A stretch of 64,000 bases of DNA from an uncultured Oscillospiraceae bacterium (GCA_910588495.1 CAJUPU010000001.1:62001-126000), one strand, 5' to 3'. Positions 34,252 to 43,557 are shown, counted from the first letter of the stretch. Program-made: numbers and translations. The notes: generated by a model not told the origin, from the sequence alone.

Positions 34252-34289
34252 AAAGATCCCTGCCGCGGACCTTCGCGGCAGGGATCTTT
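34252..34289 (-). terminator. Terminator of the uvrC-rsmD-coaD group
   Basis: Perfect 16-bp stem AAAGATCCCTGCCGCG (34252-34267) with CGCGGCAGGGATCTTT (34274-34289). On the minus strand TTTTGACG follows, 34 bases past the stop of the coiled-coil gene. The remaining 34125-34251 shows nothing else. Confidence 0.9.
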
Positions 34290-34323
34290 CCTGAAATTTC
34301 CTATTTTTGCTAGAATATGTTCC

Positions 34324-34851
34324 TCACTCGTCCGCCTCGGCGTCGTACATCCGGCCGCCTCCGGCGGGCCGCTCCCGGTCGCCGGAGCCCCCTCCTCCCA
34401 TGCCGGAACGGAACTGGTTGTGCACCTGGCGCATCTCGGCATGGGCGGCGGCCAGGGCGTCCTCCGTGCGGCGCAGAAGGTCCACGCAGTACTCGTTGGT
34501 CTCCCGGCAGGTCTTTTTGGCCTCCTCGTCGGCGTGGGAGAGCACCTCCCGGGCCTTCTGGCGGGCCTGGGTCATCACCGGGGCCTCGCTCACCATCTGG
34601 TTGGCCTCGATCTCCGCCCGCTTGCGGATCTCGTCCGCCTCCCGCTTGGCGGCGGCCAGGTACTCGTTGCGGGCGTTGAGGATCTTCCGGGCCTCCGCCA
34701 GGTCCACCGGGAGCTGCTTTTTGGCGTCCTCGATGAGGTCCAGGGCCTTGTCCCGGTCGATCACGCACTTGTCGCTGCTGAACGCGGCGTTCTTCGCCTC
34801 ATCGATCATGTCGAACAGCATGTCCAGCAGTTCATCCACGGCTGTCGCCAT
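34324..34851 (-). CDS. Coiled-coil protein of unknown function next to coaD
   Basis: 175 residues, almost wholly helical. Residues 40-145 form a long charged coiled coil (ARQKAREVLSHADEEAKKT); the tail is Gly-rich (RSGMGGGGSGDRE) and ends acidic. There is no membrane segment. It resembles ATP-synthase b-like or DivIVA-like helices only by composition. Related short coiled-coil genes often follow coaD in Clostridia; no function is established. A good ribosome site is not obvious. Confidence 0.7.
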   Translation of the reverse strand: MATAVDELLDMLFDMIDEAKNAAFSSDKCVIDRDKALDLIEDAKKQLPVDLAEARKILNARNEYLAAAKREADEIRKRAEIEANQMVSEAPVMTQARQKAREVLSHADEEAKKTCRETNEYCVDLLRRTEDALAAAHAEMRQVHNQFRSGMGGGGSGDRERPAGGGRMYDAEADE

Positions 34852-34896
34852 GGGCCGTCACTCCTTTTCAGCTATTGTATAGACCTCCCGCGCCCC

Positions 34897-35385
34897 TCAG
34901 ACGCCGCCCGCCACCTTGGCCCGGACCCGGTCGATGATCTGCCGGGGCACGAAGTCGGACAGGTCCGCCCCATACCGGGCCAGCTCCTTCACCACGGTGG
35001 AGCTGAGGAAGGCGTATTTGGGGCGGGTGTAGAGGAACACCGTGTCCAGCCGGGCGTAGAGCTTGGCGTTGAGCATGGCCATCTGGATCTCCGACTCGTA
35101 GTCGGACACCGCCCGCAGCCCTTTTACCAGCACTCTGGCCCGGTTGCGCCGGGCGTATTCCGCCACCAGCTCCTGGGAGCAGTCCACCCGCACGTTGGGC
35201 AGGTCCGCCGTCACCGCTTCGATCAGCTCCACCCGCTCCTGGGGGGTGAACAGGCCGGTGGGCTTGGCGGAATTCACGCTGACGCACACGATCAGCTCGT
35301 CGAAGATGGCGGCGGCCCGCTTGATGATGTCCAGGTGGCCCAAGGTCACCGGGTCGAAGCTGCCTGGATAGATGGCGCATTTCAT
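34897..35385 (-). CDS. coaD: Phosphopantetheine adenylyltransferase
   Basis: 162 residues, full length. Fourth step of CoA synthesis: adenylation of phosphopantetheine. YPGSFDPVTLGHLDII gives the T/H-x-G-H motif. KGLRAVSDYESEIQMAMLN and the end loop FLSSTVVKELARYGADLSDFVP are characteristic. GCAGGAGG precedes the ATG. The four-gene run uvrC-rsmD-coaD-coiled coil seems co-transcribed. Confidence 0.96.
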   Translation of the reverse strand: MKCAIYPGSFDPVTLGHLDIIKRAAAIFDELIVCVSVNSAKPTGLFTPQERVELIEAVTADLPNVRVDCSQELVAEYARRNRARVLVKGLRAVSDYESEIQMAMLNAKLYARLDTVFLYTRPKYAFLSSTVVKELARYGADLSDFVPRQIIDRVRAKVAGGV

Positions 35386-35388
35386 GGC

Positions 35389-35934
35389 TCATGCCCTCCT
35401 GCGGTACAGGGTGGATCTAATCTTGCCGTAGCGGTAGTCCCGCCCCTTCTCATAGGGGTCCGGAAGGTCTGGGAGGGGGTGGTCCGCCGGACTTTCGCAC
35501 ACTATTATACCATTTTCCACCACGATGTCAATCTCGGCGATCAGCTCCAGCGCCCGCTCCAGCTCTCCCGAGGCGTAGGGCGGGTCCAAAAAGATGAGGC
35601 CGTACTTCTCCCCGGCCCGGCTGAGGAAAGCGGCGAAGTCCTTGCCGTGGCAGGCGCAGCGGTCCTCGAAGCCGCAGGTCCTGACGTTGCGCCGGACGAT
35701 GTTCAGCGCGGCGGGGGCGCTGTCCACGAAGTCGCAGAAGCACGCCCCCCGGCTCAACGCCTCGATGCCCAGCTGGCCGGTGCCCGCGAACAGGTCCAGC
35801 ACCCGCCGGCCCTCGATGTCGAACTGGATGGCGCTGAACAGCCCCTCCTTCACCCGGCTGGTGGTGGGGCGGGTGTCCAGGCCGGGCAGCTCCTCCAAAC
35901 GCCGCCCCTTGGCGAGGCCGGTGATCACTCTCAT
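35389..35934 (-). CDS. rsmD: 16S rRNA (guanine-966-N2)-methyltransferase
   Basis: 181 residues. Rossmann methyltransferase: MRVITGLAKGRRLEELPGLDTRPTTSRVKEGLFSAIQ start, SAM loop VLDLFAGTGQLGIEALSRGA, catalytic FLDPPYASG. Pairing with coaD is a very common arrangement. The ATG overlaps the uvrC stop by four bases. Confidence 0.95.
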   Translation of the reverse strand: MRVITGLAKGRRLEELPGLDTRPTTSRVKEGLFSAIQFDIEGRRVLDLFAGTGQLGIEALSRGACFCDFVDSAPAALNIVRRNVRTCGFEDRCACHGKDFAAFLSRAGEKYGLIFLDPPYASGELERALELIAEIDIVVENGIIVCESPADHPLPDLPDPYEKGRDYRYGKIRSTLYRRRA

Positions 35935-37781
35935 GGCGTCTCGTCCCTTCCTTCCTGGTCTTTTCCTGGGTGGAAATGGTGGTATACCGCCGCCGCCGTG
36001 CTCTTGGGCACCACGGCGGCCAGCTCGTCCAGCGCGGCGGCCTTGACGGCCCTCACGCTCTTGAAGTGTTTGAGCAGCTGGGCCTTCCGGGTGGGGCCCA
36101 CGCCGGGGATGCCGTCCAGCGCCGAGCCCTTCAGGTGCCCCGCCTGCTGCTGGCGGTGGAACTCGATGGCGAAGCGGTGGGTCTCCTCCTGGATGCGGCC
36201 CACCATGGCGAACAGGGCCTGGTTGGCCTGTATGCCGATCTCACGTCCGTCCCCGGCCACCAGGGCCCGGGTGCGGTGGCGGCCATCCTTCACCATGCCG
36301 TACACCGGGATATCTCCCAGCCCCAGCTTGGCCATGGCCTCCCAGGCCACCTTCACCTGCCCCGCGCCGCCGTCCATCAGCAGCAGATCGGGCTTTTCGG
36401 AAAACTTCTCGTCTCCGTCCAGATATCGCCGGAACCGCCGCTCCACCACCTGCTCCATGGAAGCGTAGTCGTCGGCATGGGGCATGTCCTTCAATTTGAA
36501 GTGGCGGTAGTCCCGTTTCAGCGGCCTGCCGTCGATGTGCACCGTCATGGAAGCCACGATGTCCGAGCTGCCCGTGTTGGAGATATCGAAGGCCTCGATC
36601 CGGTGGGGGAGCTCCTCCAGCCCCAGCAGGGCCCCCAGGGCCTCCGTCAGCTTGGAGCGGCGCTCCTCGGCGGTGGTGGCCCGGAGGACTTCCTCGGCGG
36701 CGTTCTCATTTGCAAGCCGCACCAGCTCCATCTTGGCCCCCCGCTGGGGGGTGAGCACCTCAACTTTCCGGCCCACCGCCTCGGTGAGCATACGGGCCAG
36801 CTCCACCTGCTCGTCGATGTCGCAGGGCAGGAGGATCTGCCGGGGGAGCTGCCCCCGCCCGCCATAATACTGGGCGGCCAGGGTGGACACGGTGGCCGCC
36901 TCGTCCTCCTCCATGGGAGCGCTGAGCAGCTCCCAGTCCTTGGCCGCCAGCTCACCGCCGATGTAGTGGAGCACCACAAAGCAGCTCTTGGCCTCTCCCC
37001 GGTGATAACCCACCACGTCGGTGTCCGCCAGCGATCCGGCTACCGCCTTCTGCCGGGTGGACAGCAGCTGGATAGAACGGATGCGGTCCCGGAGCTGGGC
37101 GGCCTTCTCGAAGCGCAGCTCCTCCGCCGCCAGCTCCATCTCGGCGGTCAGCTCATCCACCACCTCGTCCAGCCGCCCCTCCAGCAGCCGCACCGCCTGG
37201 TCGATGGAGCGCTTGTACTGGCTCTGGTCCATCTCCTCCCGGCAGTAGCCGTCGCACATCCCCATGTGGAAGTTGAGGCAGGGCCGCTCCCTGCCGATGT
37301 CCTTCGGAAACTTCCGGCGGCACGCGGGCAGGCGCAGGGCCTGGCGCAGGGCGTCGATGATGCCCTGGCTGGCGAACCGGGAGCCGTAGGGGCCGAAGTA
37401 CCGGGCCCCGTCGTCCTCCGCCCTGGCGGCCAGGGAGAACCGGGGGTAGTCCCCCGGGGACAGCCGGATATAGGGGAATCCCTTGCTGTCCTTGAGCAGG
37501 ATATTGTACCGGGGCTGGTGGCGCTTGATCAGGGCGCACTCCAGCACCAGGGCCTCGAACTCGGACTGGACCACGATCACGTCGAAATGGTCGATCTGAC
37601 CGACCATGGCCCGGGTCTTTTCGTTGTGGCGGGACTGGTCCTGAAAATATTGGCTCACCCGGTTCTTCAGCGCCTTGGCCTTGCCCACGTAGATGACCTC
37701 GCTGGCGGCGTTCTGCATGATGTATACGCCGGGCTTGAGGGGCAGGGCGTGGGCTTTGTCCCTCAGTTCGTCGAATGTCAT
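35931..37781 (-). CDS. uvrC: Excinuclease ABC subunit C
   Basis: 616 residues. GIY-YIG nuclease at about residues 13-90 (KPGVYIMQNAASEVIYVGKAKALKNRV), a short Cys-cluster CRRKFPK...CLNFHMGMCDGYC, UVR helix pair at about 200-235, the RNase H-like nuclease with FDISNTG...LKMDGG-like LLMDGGAGQV, and helix-hairpin-helix motifs at the end (LDGIPGVGPTRKAQLLKHF). It makes the two cuts in nucleotide excision repair. Confidence 0.96.
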   Translation of the reverse strand: MTFDELRDKAHALPLKPGVYIMQNAASEVIYVGKAKALKNRVSQYFQDQSRHNEKTRAMVGQIDHFDVIVVQSEFEALVLECALIKRHQPRYNILLKDSKGFPYIRLSPGDYPRFSLAARAEDDGARYFGPYGSRFASQGIIDALRQALRLPACRRKFPKDIGRERPCLNFHMGMCDGYCREEMDQSQYKRSIDQAVRLLEGRLDEVVDELTAEMELAAEELRFEKAAQLRDRIRSIQLLSTRQKAVAGSLADTDVVGYHRGEAKSCFVVLHYIGGELAAKDWELLSAPMEEDEAATVSTLAAQYYGGRGQLPRQILLPCDIDEQVELARMLTEAVGRKVEVLTPQRGAKMELVRLANENAAEEVLRATTAEERRSKLTEALGALLGLEELPHRIEAFDISNTGSSDIVASMTVHIDGRPLKRDYRHFKLKDMPHADDYASMEQVVERRFRRYLDGDEKFSEKPDLLLMDGGAGQVKVAWEAMAKLGLGDIPVYGMVKDGRHRTRALVAGDGREIGIQANQALFAMVGRIQEETHRFAIEFHRQQQAGHLKGSALDGIPGVGPTRKAQLLKHFKSVRAVKAAALDELAAVVPKSTAAAVYHHFHPGKDQEGRDETP

Positions 37782-37952
37782 TGGGCCGCCTCCCTATACG
37801 CCTATCGTCGCGCTTCCTTGTCACGCTCCGCCTGTTCGCGGCGCTCGGCTTCCCTCCGTCTCGGGCATGACCCGCCTCCGCTACGCGTCGGCGGGGCTTT
37901 TACCCTCGCTCCGGTCCATCCGCGCTGCTCACAACGGCCTCGCGCTTCTTAC
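37782..37952 (-). other. GC-rich gap before uvrC
   Basis: 171 bases, no ORF. It carries the minus-strand motif TGGACCGGAGCG (37919-37908) and later AGCGTGACA (37829-37821), also found before ftsQ and yigZ, and a small stem CCCGCC/GGCGGG (37870-37895). No convincing promoter. Confidence 0.5.
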
Positions 37953-37984
37953 AAAAAAAGCGCCGCTGTCGCGGCGCTTTTTCA
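37953..37984 (-). terminator. Terminator of ptsH
   Basis: AAAAAGCGCCGC (37955-37966) pairs perfectly with GCGGCGCTTTTT (37971-37982). On the minus strand seven T follow, 17 bases past the ptsH stop. Confidence 0.95.
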
Positions 37985-37999
37985 TGATCGACGTTAGGA

Positions 38000-38263
38000 T
38001 CACTCGGTGAACTCAGAGTCGATGAGTTCCACCAGAGCCTTGATGGCAGCCTCCTCATCAGGGCCGTCGGCAATGAGGTTGATGGTCGTGCCCTTCACGA
38101 TGCCCAAGGACAGAACGCCCAGCAGGCTCTTGGCATTCACACGGCGGTCATCCTTTTCCACCCAGATGGAGCTCTTGAACTCGTTGGCCTTCTGGATAAA
38201 GAACGTGGCCGGACGGGCGTGCAGACCGACCTGGTTGTTTACTGTAGTCTCTTTCATGAACAT
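38000..38263 (-). CDS. ptsH: HPr phosphocarrier protein
   Basis: 87 residues. His15 in GLHARPAT is the phosphate carrier site of the sugar PTS. Ser46 in NAKSLLGVLSLG is the site of HPr kinase in Firmicutes, so carbon catabolite control by HPr-Ser-P is possible. GGAGGG lies nine bases before the ATG at 38263. It is single, with its own strong promoter and terminator, and no ptsI is adjacent. Confidence 0.94.
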   Translation of the reverse strand: MFMKETTVNNQVGLHARPATFFIQKANEFKSSIWVEKDDRRVNAKSLLGVLSLGIVKGTTINLIADGPDEEAAIKALVELIDSEFTE

Positions 38264-38347
38264 GAACGATTCCCTCCATCATAAAACTCGGTTTTGGTCA
38301 TATCGGGCCGCTGGGCCGAACCTGCTCCGAATCTTTGTACCTCGATT

Positions 38348-38376
38348 AGGATACCAAATTTAGCCGTTATCGTCAA
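38348..38376 (-). promoter_or_regulatory. ptsH promoter
   Basis: On the minus strand TTGACG (38376-38371), 17-base spacer, TATCCT (38353-38348). The rest of the 256-base gap 38264-38519 shows only a GATCTCGAAG-type short palindrome near 38500. Confidence 0.85.
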
Positions 38377-38519
38377 GAGCATTTTCACCAAAAATCACGC
38401 TGGCCATTCAGGAAAACCACCTAGATATCACGATTGTCCGGCGCCGGTCCAGCCTGCCCGCCCCGTCCCCATCCTCATCCCCACAGCGCGGCCAGGGACC
38501 GAGATCTCGAAGTCGTTCA

Positions 38520-40904
38520 CTATTTCAGCGTGGCCACCGTGACCCCGTCTTCGCCCTCTCCGTAGGCCCCGGGGCGGTACTCCTTCACATAGCGGCTCTT
38601 TTTCAGGTGCTCCCGCACCGCTTTTCTCAGCGCCCCGGTGCCCTTGCCGTGGATGATGGTCACCGTCTCCAGCCTGCCCAGAAGGGCGTTGTCCAAAAAC
38701 AGGTCCACCGCCCCCAGGGCCTCGTCCACCATCATGCCCCGCAGGTCCAGCTCCGCCTTGGCCGAGGCCGCCCGGAAGGGCCGGGACACCGAGGCGGCCC
38801 GCGCCTTGTCCTTCGCGCTCTGCTTTTTCCGGGCGGTCACATCCTCCAGCACCCGCACCTCGCTCTGCTTGGCCTTCAGCTTCAAGATCCCCGCCTGGAG
38901 CTGGAGGGAGCCGTCCTTATTGACGCCCACCACCTCCGCCTGGGTCCCCATCTTCACCAGCTCCACCGTGTCGCCCAGAACGGCGTCCCGGGTGGGCGGC
39001 GGGGGCGGCAGATCCTCTCTCCTGCCCCCCAGGGCGGCGTCCGCCTCGTTGAGCCGGCCGCGCAGCGCCGCCCGCTCCTCGTTGTCGTCCACCCACTCCC
39101 GGGCCTTCTCCTGGCGGCGGCGCATCTCGTTGAGCTCCTTGAAGGTCCGGTCGGCGGCGTCCCTTGCCTGTTCGATGATGGCTCTGGCCTCCGCCTGGGC
39201 CTTTTCCGTGGCCTTCCGGCGCTCCTCCTCGATGCGGGCCCGGTACTCCTCCGCGCGGGCCCGGTCCTCCTCCATCTCCCGGCGCAGCTTCGCCGCCTGC
39301 TCTTTCTCTTTTTCCATGGCCTGGCGCTGGAGGTCCAGCTGACTGAGCACGTCCTCGAAGCGCACGTTCTCCGCGTCGATGCGGTCGGCGGCCTTCTGGA
39401 TGATATAGTCCGGCAGGCCCAGCCGCCGGGAGATGGCAAAGGCGTTGGACTTGCCGGGGATGCCGATGAGCACCCGGTAGGTGGGGGCCAGGGTCTCCAC
39501 GTCGAACTCGCAGGAGGCGTTCTCCACCCCCTTGGTGGTCATGGCGTACACCTTCAGCTCCGCGTAGTGGGTGGTGGCGGCCACCCGGGACCCCATGGCC
39601 CGGGCGGACTCGATGATGGCGGCGGCCAGGGCGGCGCCCTCCACCGGGTCGGTGCCCGCCCCCAGCTCGTCGAACAGGATCAGGGTCTCGTCGTCCGCCT
39701 GCTCCAGGATGGCCACGATGTTGGTCATGTGGGAGGAGAAGGTGGACAGGGACTGGTCGATGGACTGCTCGTCGCCGATGTCGGCCAGGACGGCGGAGCA
39801 CACCTTGACGGTGGACCCGTCCGCCGCCGGGATATGCAGGCCGCACTGGGCCATGAGAGTGAGCAAGCCCAGGGTCTTGAGGGTGACGGTCTTGCCGCCG
39901 GTGTTGGGGCCGGTGATCACCAGGGTGTCGAACCTGCCCCCCAGGGCCAGGTCGTTGCGCACGGCGGTCTTGGGGTCCAGCAGGGGGTGGCGGGCCCGCC
40001 TCAGCTCGATGCGGTCGCCCAGCACCGGCTCCATGGCCCCCATGGCAGAGGACAGCTTGGCCCGGGCGAAGATGCAGTCCAAGGACACTAGGGTCTGGTA
40101 ATCGTCCTCGATGTCCGCCTTGAACCCGGCGCAGTCGGCGGACAGCTCGGCCAGGATGCGCTCGATCTCCTTCTGCTCCTTGGCCTGGAGCTCCCGCAGT
40201 TCGTTGTTGGCGTTCACCACCCCCATGGGCTCGATGAAGAAGGTGCCGCCGGAGCCGGACACGTCGTGGACCAGGCCGGGGATGTCGTTCTTGTGCTCGC
40301 TCTTCACGGGCACCACGTAGCGCCCCCCCCGCATGGTGATGATGGCGTCCTGGAGGTACTTGGACTGGTTGGACGAGATCAGCCGGTTGAGCACGTCCCG
40401 CACCTTGCCCGCCGCCGCCCGGATGTGCCGCCGGATGTCGGCCAGCTCCGGGGAGGCCGCGTCGGCGATCTCGTCCTCGCTGAGGATGGAGCCGGCGATC
40501 TTGTCCTCCAAAAATCGGTTGGCGGTGAGGCTCCCGAAATAGCCGTCCAGCACCGTCTTGGCCTCGCCGCCGCCCGCGCCGTACTCGTGGACGTTCCGGG
40601 CGCACCGCAGGACCTGGGCGATGTCCAGCAGCTCCCGGGTGTTCAGCGCGCCCCCCCGGTCCGCCCGCTGGAGGGCGGCCGCCACCGGCTTCACCCCGGA
40701 CAGGGAGGGCGTGCCGTGTTTCACCAACAGGTCGAAGGCGGCGGAGGTCTGCTTTTGCAGACGGTGCACATCGTTCTGAACGGCCAGGGGCCGCAGGGCC
40801 AGGCACCGCTCCCTGCCCTCCTCGGTGTGTGCCTCCGCAGCCAGCAGGGCCAGCACCCGGGGCAGCTCCAAGGTCTCTATGGATTTCTCAAATAATGGCG
40901 TCAT
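38520..40904 (-). CDS. mutS2: MutS2-family ATPase/endonuclease
   Basis: 794 residues. Core and clamp region, then the ABC-type ATPase: Walker A GPNTGGKTVTLKTLG, DIGDEQSIDQSLSTFSSHMTN, Walker B LILFDELGAGTDP, and the His switch ATTHYAELK. A long coiled coil at about 510-620, and a Smr domain at the end (LDLRGMMVDEALGAVDLFLDNALLG...IIHGKGTGALRKAV). Known roles are suppression of recombination and, in Bacillus, splitting of collided ribosomes. Confidence 0.96.
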   Translation of the reverse strand: MTPLFEKSIETLELPRVLALLAAEAHTEEGRERCLALRPLAVQNDVHRLQKQTSAAFDLLVKHGTPSLSGVKPVAAALQRADRGGALNTRELLDIAQVLRCARNVHEYGAGGGEAKTVLDGYFGSLTANRFLEDKIAGSILSEDEIADAASPELADIRRHIRAAAGKVRDVLNRLISSNQSKYLQDAIITMRGGRYVVPVKSEHKNDIPGLVHDVSGSGGTFFIEPMGVVNANNELRELQAKEQKEIERILAELSADCAGFKADIEDDYQTLVSLDCIFARAKLSSAMGAMEPVLGDRIELRRARHPLLDPKTAVRNDLALGGRFDTLVITGPNTGGKTVTLKTLGLLTLMAQCGLHIPAADGSTVKVCSAVLADIGDEQSIDQSLSTFSSHMTNIVAILEQADDETLILFDELGAGTDPVEGAALAAAIIESARAMGSRVAATTHYAELKVYAMTTKGVENASCEFDVETLAPTYRVLIGIPGKSNAFAISRRLGLPDYIIQKAADRIDAENVRFEDVLSQLDLQRQAMEKEKEQAAKLRREMEEDRARAEEYRARIEEERRKATEKAQAEARAIIEQARDAADRTFKELNEMRRRQEKAREWVDDNEERAALRGRLNEADAALGGRREDLPPPPPTRDAVLGDTVELVKMGTQAEVVGVNKDGSLQLQAGILKLKAKQSEVRVLEDVTARKKQSAKDKARAASVSRPFRAASAKAELDLRGMMVDEALGAVDLFLDNALLGRLETVTIIHGKGTGALRKAVREHLKKSRYVKEYRPGAYGEGEDGVTVATLK

Positions 40905-40914
40905 AACAGTTCCC

Positions 40915-42450
40915 TCAAAAATCTCCTGTGTTTTCCGGGCCGGTACGGCCCTTTTTTCTCCGCTCCCCCAGCGCCCACACGGCGTCGAAGCCCAGGGCGG
41001 CCAGCGGGAAGGCCATGGCGTACATCAGCAGGCGGTAGCGGGGCTGGACCTCGATGAACAGGTGGACCCCGAAATAGGCCAGCGCCGACAGCGCCAGCAG
41101 CTGGGCGGCCGCCCGGCCCCTGCCCCAGCCGAACAGTGCCGCACAGCCCCCCAGGCCCGCCGCCAGGAAACAGACCACATAGGCCCCGCTGCACAGCAGC
41201 CGGGTCCACCGGTTCACCTGCTCCGCCGTCACCGGCAGGGGCGAGGCGTCGATCTGCCGCTCCACATTGGGGGTCATGGTCCACACCACCACCTCATAGT
41301 CCCCCCACATGGCTTTTATCTTGCTGTCCAGCAGCTTCATCATCCGGGCCGGCGGGATCTTGATCCGCTCCAGCGCCAGCTCCCGGGCGGTCCGCCTGGG
41401 GTCCTCGCTGCCGAACACCAGCGCCGCGTCCTCCTCGCTGTACTTCCCGCCGGTCTCCTCGTTGAACCCGCACACGAACTTCCACTCCGGGCAGCTGCTG
41501 CCCAGACCGGCCTCGTTCACCCCGGACAGCCGGGTCAGCGCCCCAAACGCGCCCATCACCCCGGCGTACACCGCCGCCAGCACAAGGAGCCGGGCCAGGG
41601 CCCGCGCCGCCGCCCGCACGCCGTCCCGGCGCTCCCGAAGGGTCTCCAGCACCGCCAGGCACCCGGCCGCCGCCAGCGCCACGACGGCCACCGGCCGCAT
41701 GGCGTTGCCGCAGGCCAGCGCAACCCCCGCCGCTCCCGTCAGGCCCAGCCGCTTTTTGAGGCTCCCGGAGGGCGTGGTGTACAGCCACAGGGCCAGCAGG
41801 AACAGCAGATCGGACAGGTGCTGGTTGGTGAGCACCGGCACCAGCAGCCACGTCCCCGGATAGAGGGTGTACACCACCGCCGCCGCCCGGGCGCCCCCCT
41901 CGGAGGCAAAGCGCCTTGCCAAAGCGTACACCAGCACGCTGGTGAAGGCGGCCCACAGGGCGTTGACCAGCTTGAGCCAGAGCAGGCTCTCCCCAAACAG
42001 CTTCATCAGCGCCGCCAGATACACCACCGGCCCGCTCTGATAGGGCCACATCTGGAAATAAGGCTGCCCTGTGAGGACTCTCCCCTCCCGGGCCAGTCCC
42101 ACGGCGGCATCGTACATCACCGCAAAATCGCTGACGGGCCGGGTGTCCACCAGGGCGGCGAAGCCCCCCTTCAGCACCAGCGTGCCCAGGAACAGCGCCA
42201 GGGCGAACCGCCCCGCGCCGCTCTCCCGCGCCCCCCGGCACAGCGCCGCCAGCCCCGCCAGGACCAGCGCGGGCCCCAGCAGGCACAGCAGCTTCACCGG
42301 CAGGCTCCCCTCCCCGGCCAGCAGCCGGTCCGCGCTCGCCCAGGCCACCGCCAGCGCCATCAGCCCGAAGCAGCCGAAGCTCAGCCCCAGCAGAACACGC
42401 TCCACGGCGCTCCAGGCCCGTCCGCCCCCCAGCCGTGCTTCCTCTTCCAT
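40915..42450 (-). CDS. Integral membrane glycosyltransferase, PMT/ArnT-like
   Basis: 511 residues from the ATG at 42450, AAGGAG nine bases upstream; another ATG at 42459 is possible. About eleven membrane helices. The first large outer loop has VSDFAVMYDAAVGLAREGR and QMWPYQSGPVVYLAALMKLF, the acidic and aromatic pattern of GT39/GT83 lipid-linked sugar transferases; LTNQHLSDLLFLLALWLYT follows. It should pass a sugar from a polyprenyl carrier to an outer acceptor, target unknown. It lies between recO and mutS2. Confidence 0.75.
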   Translation of the reverse strand: MEEEARLGGGRAWSAVERVLLGLSFGCFGLMALAVAWASADRLLAGEGSLPVKLLCLLGPALVLAGLAALCRGARESGAGRFALALFLGTLVLKGGFAALVDTRPVSDFAVMYDAAVGLAREGRVLTGQPYFQMWPYQSGPVVYLAALMKLFGESLLWLKLVNALWAAFTSVLVYALARRFASEGGARAAAVVYTLYPGTWLLVPVLTNQHLSDLLFLLALWLYTTPSGSLKKRLGLTGAAGVALACGNAMRPVAVVALAAAGCLAVLETLRERRDGVRAAARALARLLVLAAVYAGVMGAFGALTRLSGVNEAGLGSSCPEWKFVCGFNEETGGKYSEEDAALVFGSEDPRRTARELALERIKIPPARMMKLLDSKIKAMWGDYEVVVWTMTPNVERQIDASPLPVTAEQVNRWTRLLCSGAYVVCFLAAGLGGCAALFGWGRGRAAAQLLALSALAYFGVHLFIEVQPRYRLLMYAMAFPLAALGFDAVWALGERRKKGRTGPENTGDF

Positions 42451-42467
42451 GTGGGACATCTCCTTTT

Positions 42468-43223
42468 TCACCCCTCCGGGCTTATCCGCTTGTAAAAGTC
42501 CAGCGTGCGGAACCCCCGCTCCAGCCGGGTCATGAGGTACGCCTCCGACGCCTGGGACAGGCGGCGCAGCCCCTCCCTGTCCAGCCGGAAGGCCAGCAGC
42601 CGCTTCCGGGGCCCCCAGGTGATGTGCCGCAGGGCGGCCAGCCCCGCCGTGGTCAGCGGCATGGACACCCCTTCCCCCAGGCTGTCCCGGCAGGCGGCGC
42701 AGTGGACCGTCCCCTCCCCCAGGTGGATGCAGGGGTCCTTGGGCTCGGGCCGCCCGCACACGCCGCACTGTTCGATCTGGGGCTCATACCCCGCCAGGGC
42801 CATGGACCGCCACTCGAAGGCGGCCTTCACCTGGGTGGGGGGGACGTTCAGCCTGTCCAGGGCATGAAGGCAGTTGAGCGTCACCGCCAGCAGTCCCGGC
42901 TCGGTCTGTCCCTCCTCCGCCAGGGCCTCGGTGACCTCCACGAAATAGCTGGCCAGGGCCAGTTTCTCCAGGTCCGTCCGCGCCCCGTCGAACAGCCGCT
43001 CCGAGGCGGTCTCCTTCACCGACCACAGCCCGTTGTACTCATACAGGGTGAACTCCGCCCAGGCCAGCAGCTGGCAGGCGGCGGAGATGGGGCTGTCCTT
43101 TTTCCGGCACCCCCGGGCGGACACAGTGAGCTTGCCCTCCTGCTCGGTGAGGAGGGTGAGGATCTTATCCGATTCCTTGTAATTCACCTCGCGCAGCACG
43201 AGGGCATTGGTGGTCAGGTGCAT
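42468..43223 (-). CDS. recO: DNA repair protein RecO
   Basis: 251 residues from the ATG at 43223, AGGAGCGG upstream. OB fold start TTNALVLREVNYKESDKILTLLTEQEGKLTVSARGCRK, helical middle, and a zinc finger CGVCG...CAAC at about 153-180. It helps RecA load and anneals DNA in recombinational repair. Standard place beside era and yqzL. Confidence 0.93.
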   Translation of the reverse strand: MHLTTNALVLREVNYKESDKILTLLTEQEGKLTVSARGCRKKDSPISAACQLLAWAEFTLYEYNGLWSVKETASERLFDGARTDLEKLALASYFVEVTEALAEEGQTEPGLLAVTLNCLHALDRLNVPPTQVKAAFEWRSMALAGYEPQIEQCGVCGRPEPKDPCIHLGEGTVHCAACRDSLGEGVSMPLTTAGLAALRHITWGPRKRLLAFRLDREGLRRLSQASEAYLMTRLERGFRTLDFYKRISPEG

Positions 43224-43270
43224 AGACACCGCTCCTATGTAGGCCCCGGCCTGTGCCGGGGCGGTATCGT

Positions 43271-43438
43271 TCAAAAAGATCCGCCGGAAGTGCTCTCCCG
43301 CGGTCCGGCCTGGCCCTCCGCCCGGGGACCGAACCCCTCCGCCGCCTGGGCGGGGGCGGCGCTCTGCCCGCCCCGGCTCATGAGCCACGCCTCCGGCAGG
43401 CCGGTGGTCCAAAACAGCTGCCAATACGCTGTGTCCAT
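43271..43438 (-). CDS. yqzL: YqzL-family small protein
   Basis: 55 residues, ATG at 43438 with GGAGGG six bases upstream, stop at 43271. The N-terminal third YWQLFWTTGLPEAWLMSR fits the YqzL pattern (W-x-x-F-x-x-T-G, then a short helix) known between era and recO in Firmicutes. The tail is Gly/Ala/Pro-rich and longer than in Bacillus. Function is unknown. It ends 47 bases before recO and shares its unit. A short stem CCATGC/GCATGG lies just upstream (43454-43469). Confidence 0.75.
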   Translation of the reverse strand: MDTAYWQLFWTTGLPEAWLMSRGGQSAAPAQAAEGFGPRAEGQAGPRESTSGGSF

Positions 43439-43557
43439 TGCCGTCCCTCCTGTCCATGCTTTAGCATGGGCAGGGCGGCGGCGAATATGTCAGGGAAATT
43501 TTGCGCGCCGGAAAGATCCCTCGGCCATCCGGCGGTCTCGGCTGTGGATACAGGTCC

